Source: Heritagella caecorum (GTDB lineage Bacteria > Bacillota > Clostridia > Oscillospirales > Acutalibacteraceae). Taken from it: a DNA stretch of 33,054 nt. The stretch covers positions 1-33,054 of the forward strand of contig CAJFQL010000024.1 of NCBI GenBank assembly GCA_904419035.1, given 5' to 3'. The notes beneath the pieces were generated by a model that saw nothing but the letters and a program-made list of their open reading frames with translations, was not told the origin of the DNA and made no database searches. Numbering within the stretch: the first letter of the stretch is position 1; each line of letters begins with the position of its first letter. Below, piece after piece: positions 23,247-30,632 of the stretch. Both the position numbers and the translations under genes were made by a program.

Positions 23247-25622
23247 ATGACAGAACAGCAAAAAACGGCGGCTTTGCTTCTTCGCAAACAGGTGTTGGAA
23301 AAAGTGTTTGCCCGCATGAATCAAATGCAGAGAAAGGCCGTTTTTCATACCGAAGGCCCGCTGCTCATCCTGGCGGGGGCCGGTAGCGGAAAGACCACGG
23401 TCCTGGTCAACCGGATCGCAAATTTGGTGCGGTTTGGCAATGCCTATGAGAGTGACCGGTTCCCCGGTGGTTGGGACGAAACCGATACGGCAGCCTGTGA
23501 GGCGTTTCTTAATGGGGAACTTGACCGTTTGCCCGCGGAAACCGAAGCCCGGCTGTCGGTGGGGCGGTGCCAGCCGTGGCGGATTATGGCCATTACCTTT
23601 ACGAATAAAGCGGCCGGAGAACTGAAAGACCGGCTGGAAGCCATGCTCGGGGAAGCCGGGCAGGATATTTGGGCTTCCACGTTCCATTCGACCTGTGCGC
23701 GGATTCTGCGCCGGGACGGGGACCGGCTGGGATATACCCGGCATTTTACCATTTATGATACCGACGACACCAAACGGTTGATCAAAGATTGCCTGAAAAC
23801 CCTGAAAATCGAAGAAAAGACCTTGCCGGTACGGGCGGTGATCAAAGAGATCTCCCATGCCAAAGATGCCCTGATTGATCCGCCGGAGTATACCCGGCAG
23901 GCGGCATCCGACTACCGGTTAAAGCAGGTGGCTGCGGTGTACGAGCTGTACCAGCGGCGGCTGATGGAAGCCGACGCCATGGATTTTGACGATTTACTGG
24001 TGCAGGCGGTACGGCTGTTCCAGACATGCCCGGATGTCCTGAGCTATTACCAGGAAAAATTCCGGTATTTGATGGTGGACGAATACCAGGACACCAACCA
24101 TGCCCAGTACATATTCGTGAAGCTCCTGGCCCAAAGCCATGGCAATTTGTGCGTGGTGGGGGACGACGACCAGAGTATCTACGGGTTCCGTGGGGCTACC
24201 ATCGAAAATATTCTCAGTTTTGAACAGACATTCCCCGCTGCCCAGGTCATTCGCCTGGAGCAAAATTACCGCTCCACACAGAACATCCTGGATGCGGCCA
24301 ATGCGGTGATTGCCCACAATCAGCAGCGCAAAGGGAAAAACCTGTGGACCAGTAACGGTAAAGGGGAGCCCATCACCTGCTACCTGGCCGAAAACGAATC
24401 GGCCGAAGCCGAGCGGGTGGTAAAAACCATTTTGGACGGCGTGGCGGCCGGGCGCAAGTACAGCGACTATGCGGTGCTGTACCGCATGAACAGCCAGTCG
24501 AACGCCTTTGAAAAAGTGTTTGTCAAATCCGGTGTCCCGTACCGCATTATTGGTGGGGTACGGTTTTATGAACGCCGGGAAATCCGTGATGTGATCGCAT
24601 ATTTGAGCGTGATTGCCAACCCCAGTGACGAAGTGCGGCTGCGCCGGATTATCAACACGCCCAAACGGGCCATTGGCGACCGGACGGTAGCCCAGGCTGC
24701 CGAAATTGCGGCCGAAGTGGGGCAGAGCCTGTATGAAGTCATGGCACACGCCGACGAGTACGCAGTACTGAAACGGTCAGCCGCAAAGCTGATGGGCTTT
24801 ACGGATCTGATCGACGGGCTGATCAATCTGTCCAATGATCCGCAAGTCTCTTTGGAAGAGCTATATAAAGAACTGCTCAGCCGGATTGGCTATGAAGACT
24901 ACCTGCGCGCCGGGGAAGAAGATCCCCAGGAGCGGCTCGATAATATCAGCGAATTTGCGTCGAACCTTGCAAAATTCCAGCAGGAAAATGAGGAGGCGAC
25001 CCTGGAAGAATTCCTGGAGGAAGTCTCCCTGATGACCGATCTGGATAATTACGACGAAACCGCCGATACCGTGGTGATGATGACCATCCATTCCGCCAAA
25101 GGGCTGGAATTCCCGGTGGTATTTTTGCCGGGCATGGAAGAAAACATCTTCCCCGGTATGCAGGCAATTTACGATCCCAACGGCATGGAAGAAGAACGGC
25201 GCCTGGCGTATGTGGCCGTGACAAGAGCCCGGGAAGAGCTGCATTTGCTGCACGCCCAGTCCCGGATGCTGTTTGGCTCCACCAGCCGCAACAAGCGGTC
25301 CCGTTTTGTGGATGAAATGCCGGTCGAACTGATGAAATTTGAACAGTTCGAGCGGAAGGTCGTGCCAGCTTCCCAAATGCCGGAGGGCCGGAAGCGGGGC
25401 TTTATTCCCGATTTGGCGGCCACCAAGCGCTTTGGGCCGGCGGTACCCACCGACAACGGCGAACGTTTTGCCGTGGGCGATACGGTGGTGCACCGCACCT
25501 TTGGCACGGGGGTGATCCTTGGGGCCAGCGCCATGGGAAACGACCAGCTACTGGAAATTGCTTTTGACAAAGTGGGAACGAAAAAACTGATGGCCAAATT
25601 CGCCCGGTTAAAACGGGCCTAA
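23247..25622 (+). CDS. pcrA: ATP-dependent DNA helicase PcrA/UvrD (superfamily 1A)
   Basis: 791 residues. 3'-5' helicase for repair and for removing RecA or RNA polymerase. Motif Q region NQMQRKAVFHTEGPLLILAGAGSGKTT with Walker A at 44-50, Ia ITFTNKAAGELK, II/Walker B MVDEYQDTNHAQY, III VVGDDDQSIYGFRGA, IV LEQNYRST, V TIHSAKGLEFPVVFLPGMEE and VI AYVAVTRARE are all intact. The end VGDTVVHRTFGTGVILG is the C-terminal Tudor-like domain of PcrA that binds RNA polymerase. An insert of about 44 residues (about 64-107) separates motif I from Ia, where other PcrA proteins have a short loop. The zinc-ribbon gene starts 14 bases downstream in the same transcript. Confidence 0.96.
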   Translation: MTEQQKTAALLLRKQVLEKVFARMNQMQRKAVFHTEGPLLILAGAGSGKTTVLVNRIANLVRFGNAYESDRFPGGWDETDTAACEAFLNGELDRLPAETEARLSVGRCQPWRIMAITFTNKAAGELKDRLEAMLGEAGQDIWASTFHSTCARILRRDGDRLGYTRHFTIYDTDDTKRLIKDCLKTLKIEEKTLPVRAVIKEISHAKDALIDPPEYTRQAASDYRLKQVAAVYELYQRRLMEADAMDFDDLLVQAVRLFQTCPDVLSYYQEKFRYLMVDEYQDTNHAQYIFVKLLAQSHGNLCVVGDDDQSIYGFRGATIENILSFEQTFPAAQVIRLEQNYRSTQNILDAANAVIAHNQQRKGKNLWTSNGKGEPITCYLAENESAEAERVVKTILDGVAAGRKYSDYAVLYRMNSQSNAFEKVFVKSGVPYRIIGGVRFYERREIRDVIAYLSVIANPSDEVRLRRIINTPKRAIGDRTVAQAAEIAAEVGQSLYEVMAHADEYAVLKRSAAKLMGFTDLIDGLINLSNDPQVSLEELYKELLSRIGYEDYLRAGEEDPQERLDNISEFASNLAKFQQENEEATLEEFLEEVSLMTDLDNYDETADTVVMMTIHSAKGLEFPVVFLPGMEENIFPGMQAIYDPNGMEEERRLAYVAVTRAREELHLLHAQSRMLFGSTSRNKRSRFVDEMPVELMKFEQFERKVVPASQMPEGRKRGFIPDLAATKRFGPAVPTDNGERFAVGDTVVHRTFGTGVILGASAMGNDQLLEIAFDKVGTKKLMAKFARLKRA

Positions 25623-25636
25623 ATGGGAGGCACGTC

Positions 25637-26338
25637 ATGGCGGTACTATTTCGCGGGGAATGCCGCCGCTGCTTGAGCAGCGTGAAATTTCAAAAAGGCG
25701 AAGCGGTGGTCACCGAACAGGCGTTTTTCTGGCGCCGTCACCGCTTGTTCGGGAAAAAACAGGCGGAACCGGACATGACGGTACCCCTTTCTTCGGTGGT
25801 AGCGTGCCGGGAATCGTTTTTAAATAAAGAAAAACTATTGCTTTTGTCGTTGCGCACCGGGGAACAACTGCGGTTTTGCAGTGAAAACTTTTCGGCTTTG
25901 TGGTTTGCCATGCAGGGCGCGCTGCGGCTTTTAAAAGCGCAGCAAGACCCGGAGCAGACAGCCATGCAGCAACGGGCGAAGGCCAATGTACGGGCCGCTG
26001 CTTTTTATCAGGAGCAAAAAACCAAACGGTATACCCCTTCTGCCCAGCAACGGGCGGAGCAGGCCGCCCGTTTGCGGGAAGAGGCCTCTCGCAAGGTAAA
26101 AGAAGAGCGGGAGAAGCTGCAGGCGCAGCGTCCCCCAAAACCGCGGGTGGGACCAAACCCGGTTGCGCCCCCAGCGGCGGAGGCACCGGTGTTTTTTTGC
26201 CCCCGGTGCGGGCAAAAGGTGGACCCGGAGGATCAATATTGTTTACACTGTGGGGGCCGGTTGACAGGCCCCGGGACAGAACATGGAAAGGAAGGTGAAA
26301 AAGAACAGAAATCACGAGCAATCCACGGCGGAATATAG
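25637..26338 (+). CDS. Unknown protein with PH/GRAM-like N-terminus, coiled coil and C-terminal zinc ribbon
   Basis: 233 residues, not a family I can name. The first about 90 residues look like a small beta-rich PH/GRAM-type domain: VKFQKGEAVVTEQAFFWRR, then TVPLSSVVACRES, LLLLSLRTGEQLRF and a closing helix NFSALWFAMQGALRLLK. Residues about 100-165 are Gln/Arg/Glu/Lys-rich and likely a long helix. A Pro-rich linker leads to a treble-clef-like zinc ribbon, CPRC (188-191) and CLHCGG (202-207). The tail is charged. There is no signal peptide or membrane helix. It follows pcrA by 14 bases after GGGAGG and is co-transcribed with it, so a DNA or RNA role is possible but unproven. No terminator is seen before the adhE promoter. 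Confidence 0.72.
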   Translation: MAVLFRGECRRCLSSVKFQKGEAVVTEQAFFWRRHRLFGKKQAEPDMTVPLSSVVACRESFLNKEKLLLLSLRTGEQLRFCSENFSALWFAMQGALRLLKAQQDPEQTAMQQRAKANVRAAAFYQEQKTKRYTPSAQQRAEQAARLREEASRKVKEEREKLQAQRPPKPRVGPNPVAPPAAEAPVFFCPRCGQKVDPEDQYCLHCGGRLTGPGTEHGKEGEKEQKSRAIHGGI

Positions 26339-26362
26339 GAAAAACAGCAAAAATGACGGGCT

Positions 26363-26380
26363 ATGACAATTTTTTAACAA
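26363..26380 (+). promoter_or_regulatory. Upstream Rex-like half-conserved site
   Basis: ATGACAATTTTTTAACAA: the right half TTAACAA is a perfect Rex half-site, while the left half matches 4 of 7 positions of TTGTTAA. It lies just upstream of the adhE -35 element and may be a weaker second operator. Confidence 0.45.
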
Positions 26381-26385
26381 AAGCG

Positions 26386-26414
26386 TTGACATTTCCCGCC
26401 CGGGCTGTTATAAT
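26386..26414 (+). promoter_or_regulatory. Consensus promoter of adhE
   Basis: TTGACA (26386-26391), exactly 17 bases, TATAAT (26409-26414): a perfect consensus promoter. The spacer carries the palindrome GCCCGGGC. Such strength implies high expression when repression is lifted. Confidence 0.9.
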
Positions 26415-26418
26415 CAAG

Positions 26419-26436
26419 TTGTTAAAAAAATAACAT
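26419..26436 (+). promoter_or_regulatory. Rex-type operator at the adhE transcription start
   Basis: TTGTTAAAAAAATAACAT matches the Rex consensus TTGTTAA-N4-TTAACAA at 12 of 14 fixed positions. It lies directly after the -10 element, where bound Rex would block transcription. Rex senses the NADH/NAD+ ratio and represses fermentation genes, including adhE, in many Firmicutes. No rex gene is in this window. Confidence 0.72.
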
Positions 26437-26486
26437 ATATTCCGCTTCAACCAAAAAACAAAAAGATTGTTTAGGAGGACTGGATT

Positions 26487-29093
26487 ATGGATCAACAAGA
26501 AACCAAAGTCGTCAACAGCGTGGAAACTCTGCTCGAAAAGATCAAAGAAGTCCGCGCGGCGCAGGAAATTTTTGCCACCTACACGCAGGAACAGGTCGAC
26601 AAGATCTTCTTTGCGGCGGCTGTGGCGGCCAACCAGGCCCGGATTCCGCTGGCTAAAATGGCTGTGGAAGAAACCGGCATGGGCGTTGTGGAAGACAAGG
26701 TCATCAAGAACCACTACGCCAGTGAGTATATCTACAATGCTTACAAAAACACCAAGACCTGCGGTGTGGTGGAACACAACGAATCCTTTGGGTACACCCG
26801 CGTAGCGGAACCCATCGGTTTGATCGCAGCCGTTATCCCCACCACGAACCCCACCTCCACGGCGATCTTTAAGACGCTGATTTCGCTGAAGACCCGGAAC
26901 GGCATCATCATCAGCCCCCATCCCCGTGCCAAGAAGTGCACCACGGAAGCGGCCCGCATCGTGCTGGAAGCGGCTGTAAAGGCCGGCGCTCCCGAAGGGA
27001 TCATCGGCTGGATCGATGTGCCGTCTTTGGAAATGACGACCGAACTGATGCGCGACGCTGACATCATCCTGGCCACCGGTGGCCCCGGCATGGTGAAATC
27101 GGCTTACTCCTCCGGTAAACCGGCTCTGGGCGTAGGCGCTGGTAACACCCCCGCCATCATCGACGAAACGGCCGATGTGAAGCTGGCGGTTAACTCCATC
27201 ATCCATTCCAAAACGTTTGATAACGGCATGATCTGCGCTTCTGAACAGTCCGTGATCGTGCACAAGAGCCTGTACAAAGCTGTGAAAGCGGAATTCGCAG
27301 CGCGCGGGTGCTACTTCCTGAATCCGGAAGAAACCGAAAAGGTGCGTAAGACCATCCTGATCAACGGCGCTCTGAACGCCAAGATCGTAGGCCAGAAGGC
27401 TGCGACCATCGCTTCTCTGGCGGGCGTCGAAGTACCGGCCGAAACCAAGATCCTCATCGGTGAAGTGGAAAGCGTTTCTTTGGAAGAAGAATTCGCCCAT
27501 GAAAAACTGTCCCCCGTACTGGCTATGTATAAAGCCGAAAGCTTTGACGATGCCATGGCGAAAGCAAAGCAGCTGATTGCCGACGGTGGTTATGGCCATA
27601 CGTCTTCCATCTACTGCAACGCCGTAACCGAACGCGCCAAGATCGCTCGCATGGGCGAAGAAATGAAGACCTGCCGTGTGCTGGTTAACACGCCTTCTTC
27701 TCAGGGCGGCATCGGCGACCTGTACAACTTCATGCTGGCTCCCTCGCTGACGCTGGGCTGCGGTTCCTGGGGCGGCAACTCCGTATCCGAGAACGTAGGC
27801 GTCAAGCATCTGCTGAACGTGAAGACTGTAGCCGAGAGGAGAGAAAATATGCTGTGGTTCCGTGCTCCCGATAAAGTATACTTCAAGAAGGGCTGCCTGC
27901 CGGTGGCGCTGGATGAACTGGGCAACGTGCTGGGCAAGAAGAAGTGCTTCATCGTAACGGACTCCTTCCTGTATAACAACGGCTACACCAAGGTGATTAC
28001 CGATAAACTGGATGCCATGGGCATCAAACACACCACGTTCTTCAACGTGGCTCCCGATCCCACGCTGGCTTGCGCGAAAGAAGGCGTGGCGGCGATCAAC
28101 GCCTTCCAGCCCGACTGCATCCTGGCTCTGGGCGGCGGCTCCGCGATGGACGCCGGCAAGATCATGTGGGTAATGTACGAACATCCGGAAGTGGACTTCA
28201 TGGATATGGCTATGCGCTTCATGGATATCCGTAAGCGTGTGTACACCTTCCCGCACATGGGCGATAAGGCTATGTTCATCGCCGTTCCCACCTCCGCCGG
28301 TACCGGTTCGGAAGTAACGCCCTTCGCTGTTATCACCGACGAAACCACCGGTATCAAATACCCGCTGGCTGACTACGAACTGATGCCCGATATGGCTATT
28401 ATCGACGCTGACCTGATGATGACCATGCCTAAGGGCCTGACCTCGGCTTCCGGTATCGATGCCCTGACCCACGCGCTGGAAGCATATGCCTCCATCATGG
28501 CGACGGATTACACCGACGGCATTGCGCTGAAGGCCATGAAGCTGATCTTCGAATTCCTGCCCCGTGCTTATGAAAACGGTGCCAACGATCCTGTGGCTCG
28601 TGAAAGAATGGCCAATGCTTCTACCCTGGCCGGTATGGCTTTCGCCAACGCCTTCCTGGGTCTGTGCCACTCCATGGCTCACAAGCTGGGCGCTTACCAT
28701 CACCTGCCCCATGGTGTTGCCAACGCCCTGCTGATCACGGATATCATCCGTTACAACTCGTCGGATGTGCCCACCAAGATGGGTACCTTCCCGCAGTACC
28801 AGTATCCGCATGCCAAGGCTCGCTATGCGGAATGCGCTGATTACCTGGGCATCAAGGGCAAGAACGACGACGAAAAGGTTGAAAACCTGATTGCCGCCAT
28901 CGAAGACCTGAAAGCTCGTGTTGGCATCAAGAAGACCATCCGCGATTACGGTGTGGATGAACAGAAGTTCCTGGATACGCTGGACGAAATGACCGAAATG
29001 GCGTTTGACGATCAGTGCACCGGTGCGAACCCCCGCTATCCGCTGATGAGCGAAATGAAGCAGATGTACCTGAAAGCCTACTACGGCGAATAA
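26487..29093 (+). CDS. adhE: Bifunctional acetaldehyde-CoA / alcohol dehydrogenase AdhE
   Basis: 868 residues, normal AdhE length. The N-terminal aldehyde dehydrogenase (about 1-450) turns acetyl-CoA into acetaldehyde: catalytic Cys250 in GMICASEQS, NAD-binding region ATGGPGMVKSAY. The C-terminal iron-dependent alcohol dehydrogenase (about 455-868) makes ethanol: GGGSAMDAGK (NAD), TSAGTGSEVTPFAVITDE, and iron ligands in GIDALTHALEAY and GLCHSMAHKLGAYHHLPHG. AdhE forms spirosomes in vivo. ATG 26487 follows TTAGGAGG. Codon use is strongly biased, as in highly expressed genes. At the domain boundary two Arg codons AGG AGA create a Shine-Dalgarno sequence (27837-27841) 7 bases before Met455, so a separate ADH domain might also be made. 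It is regulated by the Rex-like sites and ends in a terminator. Confidence 0.97.
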   Translation: MDQQETKVVNSVETLLEKIKEVRAAQEIFATYTQEQVDKIFFAAAVAANQARIPLAKMAVEETGMGVVEDKVIKNHYASEYIYNAYKNTKTCGVVEHNESFGYTRVAEPIGLIAAVIPTTNPTSTAIFKTLISLKTRNGIIISPHPRAKKCTTEAARIVLEAAVKAGAPEGIIGWIDVPSLEMTTELMRDADIILATGGPGMVKSAYSSGKPALGVGAGNTPAIIDETADVKLAVNSIIHSKTFDNGMICASEQSVIVHKSLYKAVKAEFAARGCYFLNPEETEKVRKTILINGALNAKIVGQKAATIASLAGVEVPAETKILIGEVESVSLEEEFAHEKLSPVLAMYKAESFDDAMAKAKQLIADGGYGHTSSIYCNAVTERAKIARMGEEMKTCRVLVNTPSSQGGIGDLYNFMLAPSLTLGCGSWGGNSVSENVGVKHLLNVKTVAERRENMLWFRAPDKVYFKKGCLPVALDELGNVLGKKKCFIVTDSFLYNNGYTKVITDKLDAMGIKHTTFFNVAPDPTLACAKEGVAAINAFQPDCILALGGGSAMDAGKIMWVMYEHPEVDFMDMAMRFMDIRKRVYTFPHMGDKAMFIAVPTSAGTGSEVTPFAVITDETTGIKYPLADYELMPDMAIIDADLMMTMPKGLTSASGIDALTHALEAYASIMATDYTDGIALKAMKLIFEFLPRAYENGANDPVARERMANASTLAGMAFANAFLGLCHSMAHKLGAYHHLPHGVANALLITDIIRYNSSDVPTKMGTFPQYQYPHAKARYAECADYLGIKGKNDDEKVENLIAAIEDLKARVGIKKTIRDYGVDEQKFLDTLDEMTEMAFDDQCTGANPRYPLMSEMKQMYLKAYYGE

Positions 29094-29125
29094 GAGTCAT
29101 CCATTCCCCCAAAATGAATAAAAAA

Positions 29126-29157
29126 GCGCACCGTCCTTATGGGCGGTGCGCCTTTTT
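29126..29157 (+). terminator. Terminator after adhE
   Basis: GCGCACCGTCC (29126-29136) and GGGCGGTGCGC (29141-29151) around TTAT, followed by TTTTT. The stem is GC-rich and strong. Confidence 0.92.
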
Positions 29158-29180
29158 GGATTTTCAGGAGGCACTTTTTT

Positions 29181-29699
29181 ATGATGTACGATCGGATTCA
29201 AAGACAGCACGAAGCGAAAAAGGACTGGCTGTGGCGCAATCTCCTGATAAGCGCAATCGCGCTTGTTATCATCATTGGGGCTGCCATCGGCGGCTGGCTA
29301 TACTATGCCAAAAGCTATGTGGAACGGTACGAATCGTTCCTGGACCACTTATCCGCCAGCACCCAGTATGCCTATGATCAGAACTGTTTGCTGGTATCCG
29401 ATGGCCAGCAGGAAACACGTGTTCTGCGCAAGTATATGTTCCGTTCGTATAATTACATTTCCGTTTATGGAATGGGTGACGAACAATCTGGCCCGCTGTC
29501 GGAAGATTGGGATTTACAACTGATCTATGGCGATGGTTCGACCCTTTCCCTGTGGGATATTGTAGAAAAAGATGAAAAGGGCAATACCCATTACAAGTTA
29601 TACCTGTATTATGAGGGGACAGACGGCTTTACGTACGCCTATCTGGCGGATAATATGACGCTGGGTTCCATCAAAACGACTGGGAAATTGGGATCATAA
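29181..29699 (+). CDS. Unknown small membrane-anchored protein
   Basis: 172 residues of no family I recognise. A charged N-terminus (1-20, RIQRQHEAKKDWLWR) leads to one membrane helix (about 22-42, SAIALVIIIGAAIGGWLYYA), then an extracytoplasmic domain of about 125 residues with many Tyr/Asp and short beta-like segments (YDQNCLLVSDGQQETRVL; NTHYKLYLYYEGTDGFTYAYLADN). The start ATG 29181 follows AGGAGG (29166-29171); an upstream in-frame ATG at 29139 lies inside the adhE terminator and is rejected. It sits between two terminators (29126-29157 and 29703-29737), so it is a separate transcript, but I find no clear promoter. Its layout recalls the unknown third gene of the two-component operon, without obvious sequence similarity. 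Confidence 0.7.
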   Translation: MMYDRIQRQHEAKKDWLWRNLLISAIALVIIIGAAIGGWLYYAKSYVERYESFLDHLSASTQYAYDQNCLLVSDGQQETRVLRKYMFRSYNYISVYGMGDEQSGPLSEDWDLQLIYGDGSTLSLWDIVEKDEKGNTHYKLYLYYEGTDGFTYAYLADNMTLGSIKTTGKLGS

Positions 29700-29701
29700 C
29701 G

Positions 29702-29738
29702 AAAGGCCTTCCGGGGGTAACCCCCAGAAGGCCTTTTT
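29702..29738. terminator. Bidirectional terminator
   Basis: AAGGCCTTC and GAAGGCCTT with an inner GGGGG/CCCCC stem around TAA, followed by TTTTT on the plus strand. It serves the small membrane protein and the convergent PHP gene. Confidence 0.92.
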
Positions 29739-29743
29739 GCTTT

Positions 29744-30424
29744 TTATAAAGTTTCGGCTTTTAAGATGAGCGCTTTGCGCCGCTCCCGCATGGCCCTAAC
29801 AAAATCCTGTCCGCCGCGGATGGGGGAGAAAAACAGCATGCCGCCGCCGGAAAGGTGTTTATCGTGGGTATCACTGCCGCCGGTGATCGGCAACTGATGC
29901 TGCCGGGCAAAGGCCACGGCACGGCGGTTAAAAACAGCCTGGGCGTTGCCGGTGTTGATTCCTTCGATAGCATGGACATAATCGGGGTATAGCTGCACAC
30001 GGGGCAGATAGGGGGCTTCCCGGAACGGGTGGGCCTGCACCACCAGCCCGCCGGCCCGGTCAATTTCGTAAAACTGTTCTTCTACGCTCCAATCCACCAC
30101 TTGGGGGTGGGCAAGCAGCCAGGTTTCATCCAGCCCGTAAATGAGAAAATCAATACCATAGTAGCTGGATTCCCATCCGAAAAAGACATCCAGTCCCAGC
30201 TTCCGGCCAGCTTCCCGGGCGTTATGATACCCCAGGCAAAACCGGTGTACCCACTCATCCCATGGCAGCGTACGCGGCACCGCCGTATTACCATAATAAA
30301 AATGGTCAGTGATGAATAACCCGTGATAACCCGCCTTTTTGTAAACGCGGCATAGGTCGGCCCCCCGAATGTGGGAGCAGGCACTGCCCTCCATAGTGTG
30401 CGCGTGTGTCTCCAATTTGTACAT
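29744..30424 (-). CDS. PHP-domain metal-dependent phosphoesterase
   Basis: 226 residues of the PHP fold (polymerase and histidinol phosphatase). Metal-binding signatures: the opening LETHAHTMEGSACSH (H-x-H), then GLFITDHFYYGNT (TDH), GLDVFFGWESSYYG, VVQAHPFR and the closing GGSDTHDK (S-D-x-H). It probably removes phosphate from a small molecule or nucleotide; the substrate is unknown. The chosen ATG 30424 has an AAGGGACGGA-type Shine-Dalgarno sequence; the frame extends upstream to 30562 but that region lies across the promoter. Divergent from the GH30 gene, convergent with the membrane protein. Histidinol phosphatase is less likely because no his genes are near. Confidence 0.87.
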   Translation of the reverse strand: MYKLETHAHTMEGSACSHIRGADLCRVYKKAGYHGLFITDHFYYGNTAVPRTLPWDEWVHRFCLGYHNAREAGRKLGLDVFFGWESSYYGIDFLIYGLDETWLLAHPQVVDWSVEEQFYEIDRAGGLVVQAHPFREAPYLPRVQLYPDYVHAIEGINTGNAQAVFNRRAVAFARQHQLPITGGSDTHDKHLSGGGMLFFSPIRGGQDFVRAMRERRKALILKAETL

Positions 30425-30446
30425 GTCAATCCGTCCCTTCCGGTTT

Positions 30447-30475
30447 ATTGTAGCACAGTACAAAATAGAAGGCAA
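30447..30475 (-). promoter_or_regulatory. Promoter of the PHP gene
   Basis: On the minus strand, TTGCCT (30470-30475), a 17-base spacer and TACAAT (30447-30452), 23 bases before the ATG. Confidence 0.72.
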
Positions 30476-30562
30476 CGCAGGAAAACTAAAAACAGTTATG
30501 GAAAAGTGAAGGAATTCGCTGTGTTTTTTTGGCGGGTGTAGCATAAAAAGAAGGGAAGCCAA

Positions 30563-30585
30563 ACGGGCGTCCCGTGTGCTATACT
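30563..30585 (+). promoter_or_regulatory. GH30 -10 element with upstream palindrome
   Basis: TATACT (30580-30585) with an extended TG-C before it. Just upstream lies ACGGG-CGT-CCCGT (30563-30575), a perfect 5-base-arm palindrome placed where the -10/-35 spacer would be. No good -35 is visible, consistent with a regulated promoter. Confidence 0.5.
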
Positions 30586-30632
30586 AGGGATAAACAGGAA
30601 CCGGCATGGCCGGAAAAAGGGAGGCACAACAG

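Noticed and set aside
26361..28811. Open frame of 816 codons antisense to adhE
   Set aside because: The frame is a by-product of the strong codon bias of adhE; the translation is His/Gly/Arg/Val-rich with no family signature, no Shine-Dalgarno and no promoter, and it runs through the adhE promoter.
29139..29180. Longer start (ATG 29139) for the small membrane protein
   Set aside because: It lies inside the adhE terminator stem and has no Shine-Dalgarno; AGGAGG favours 29181.
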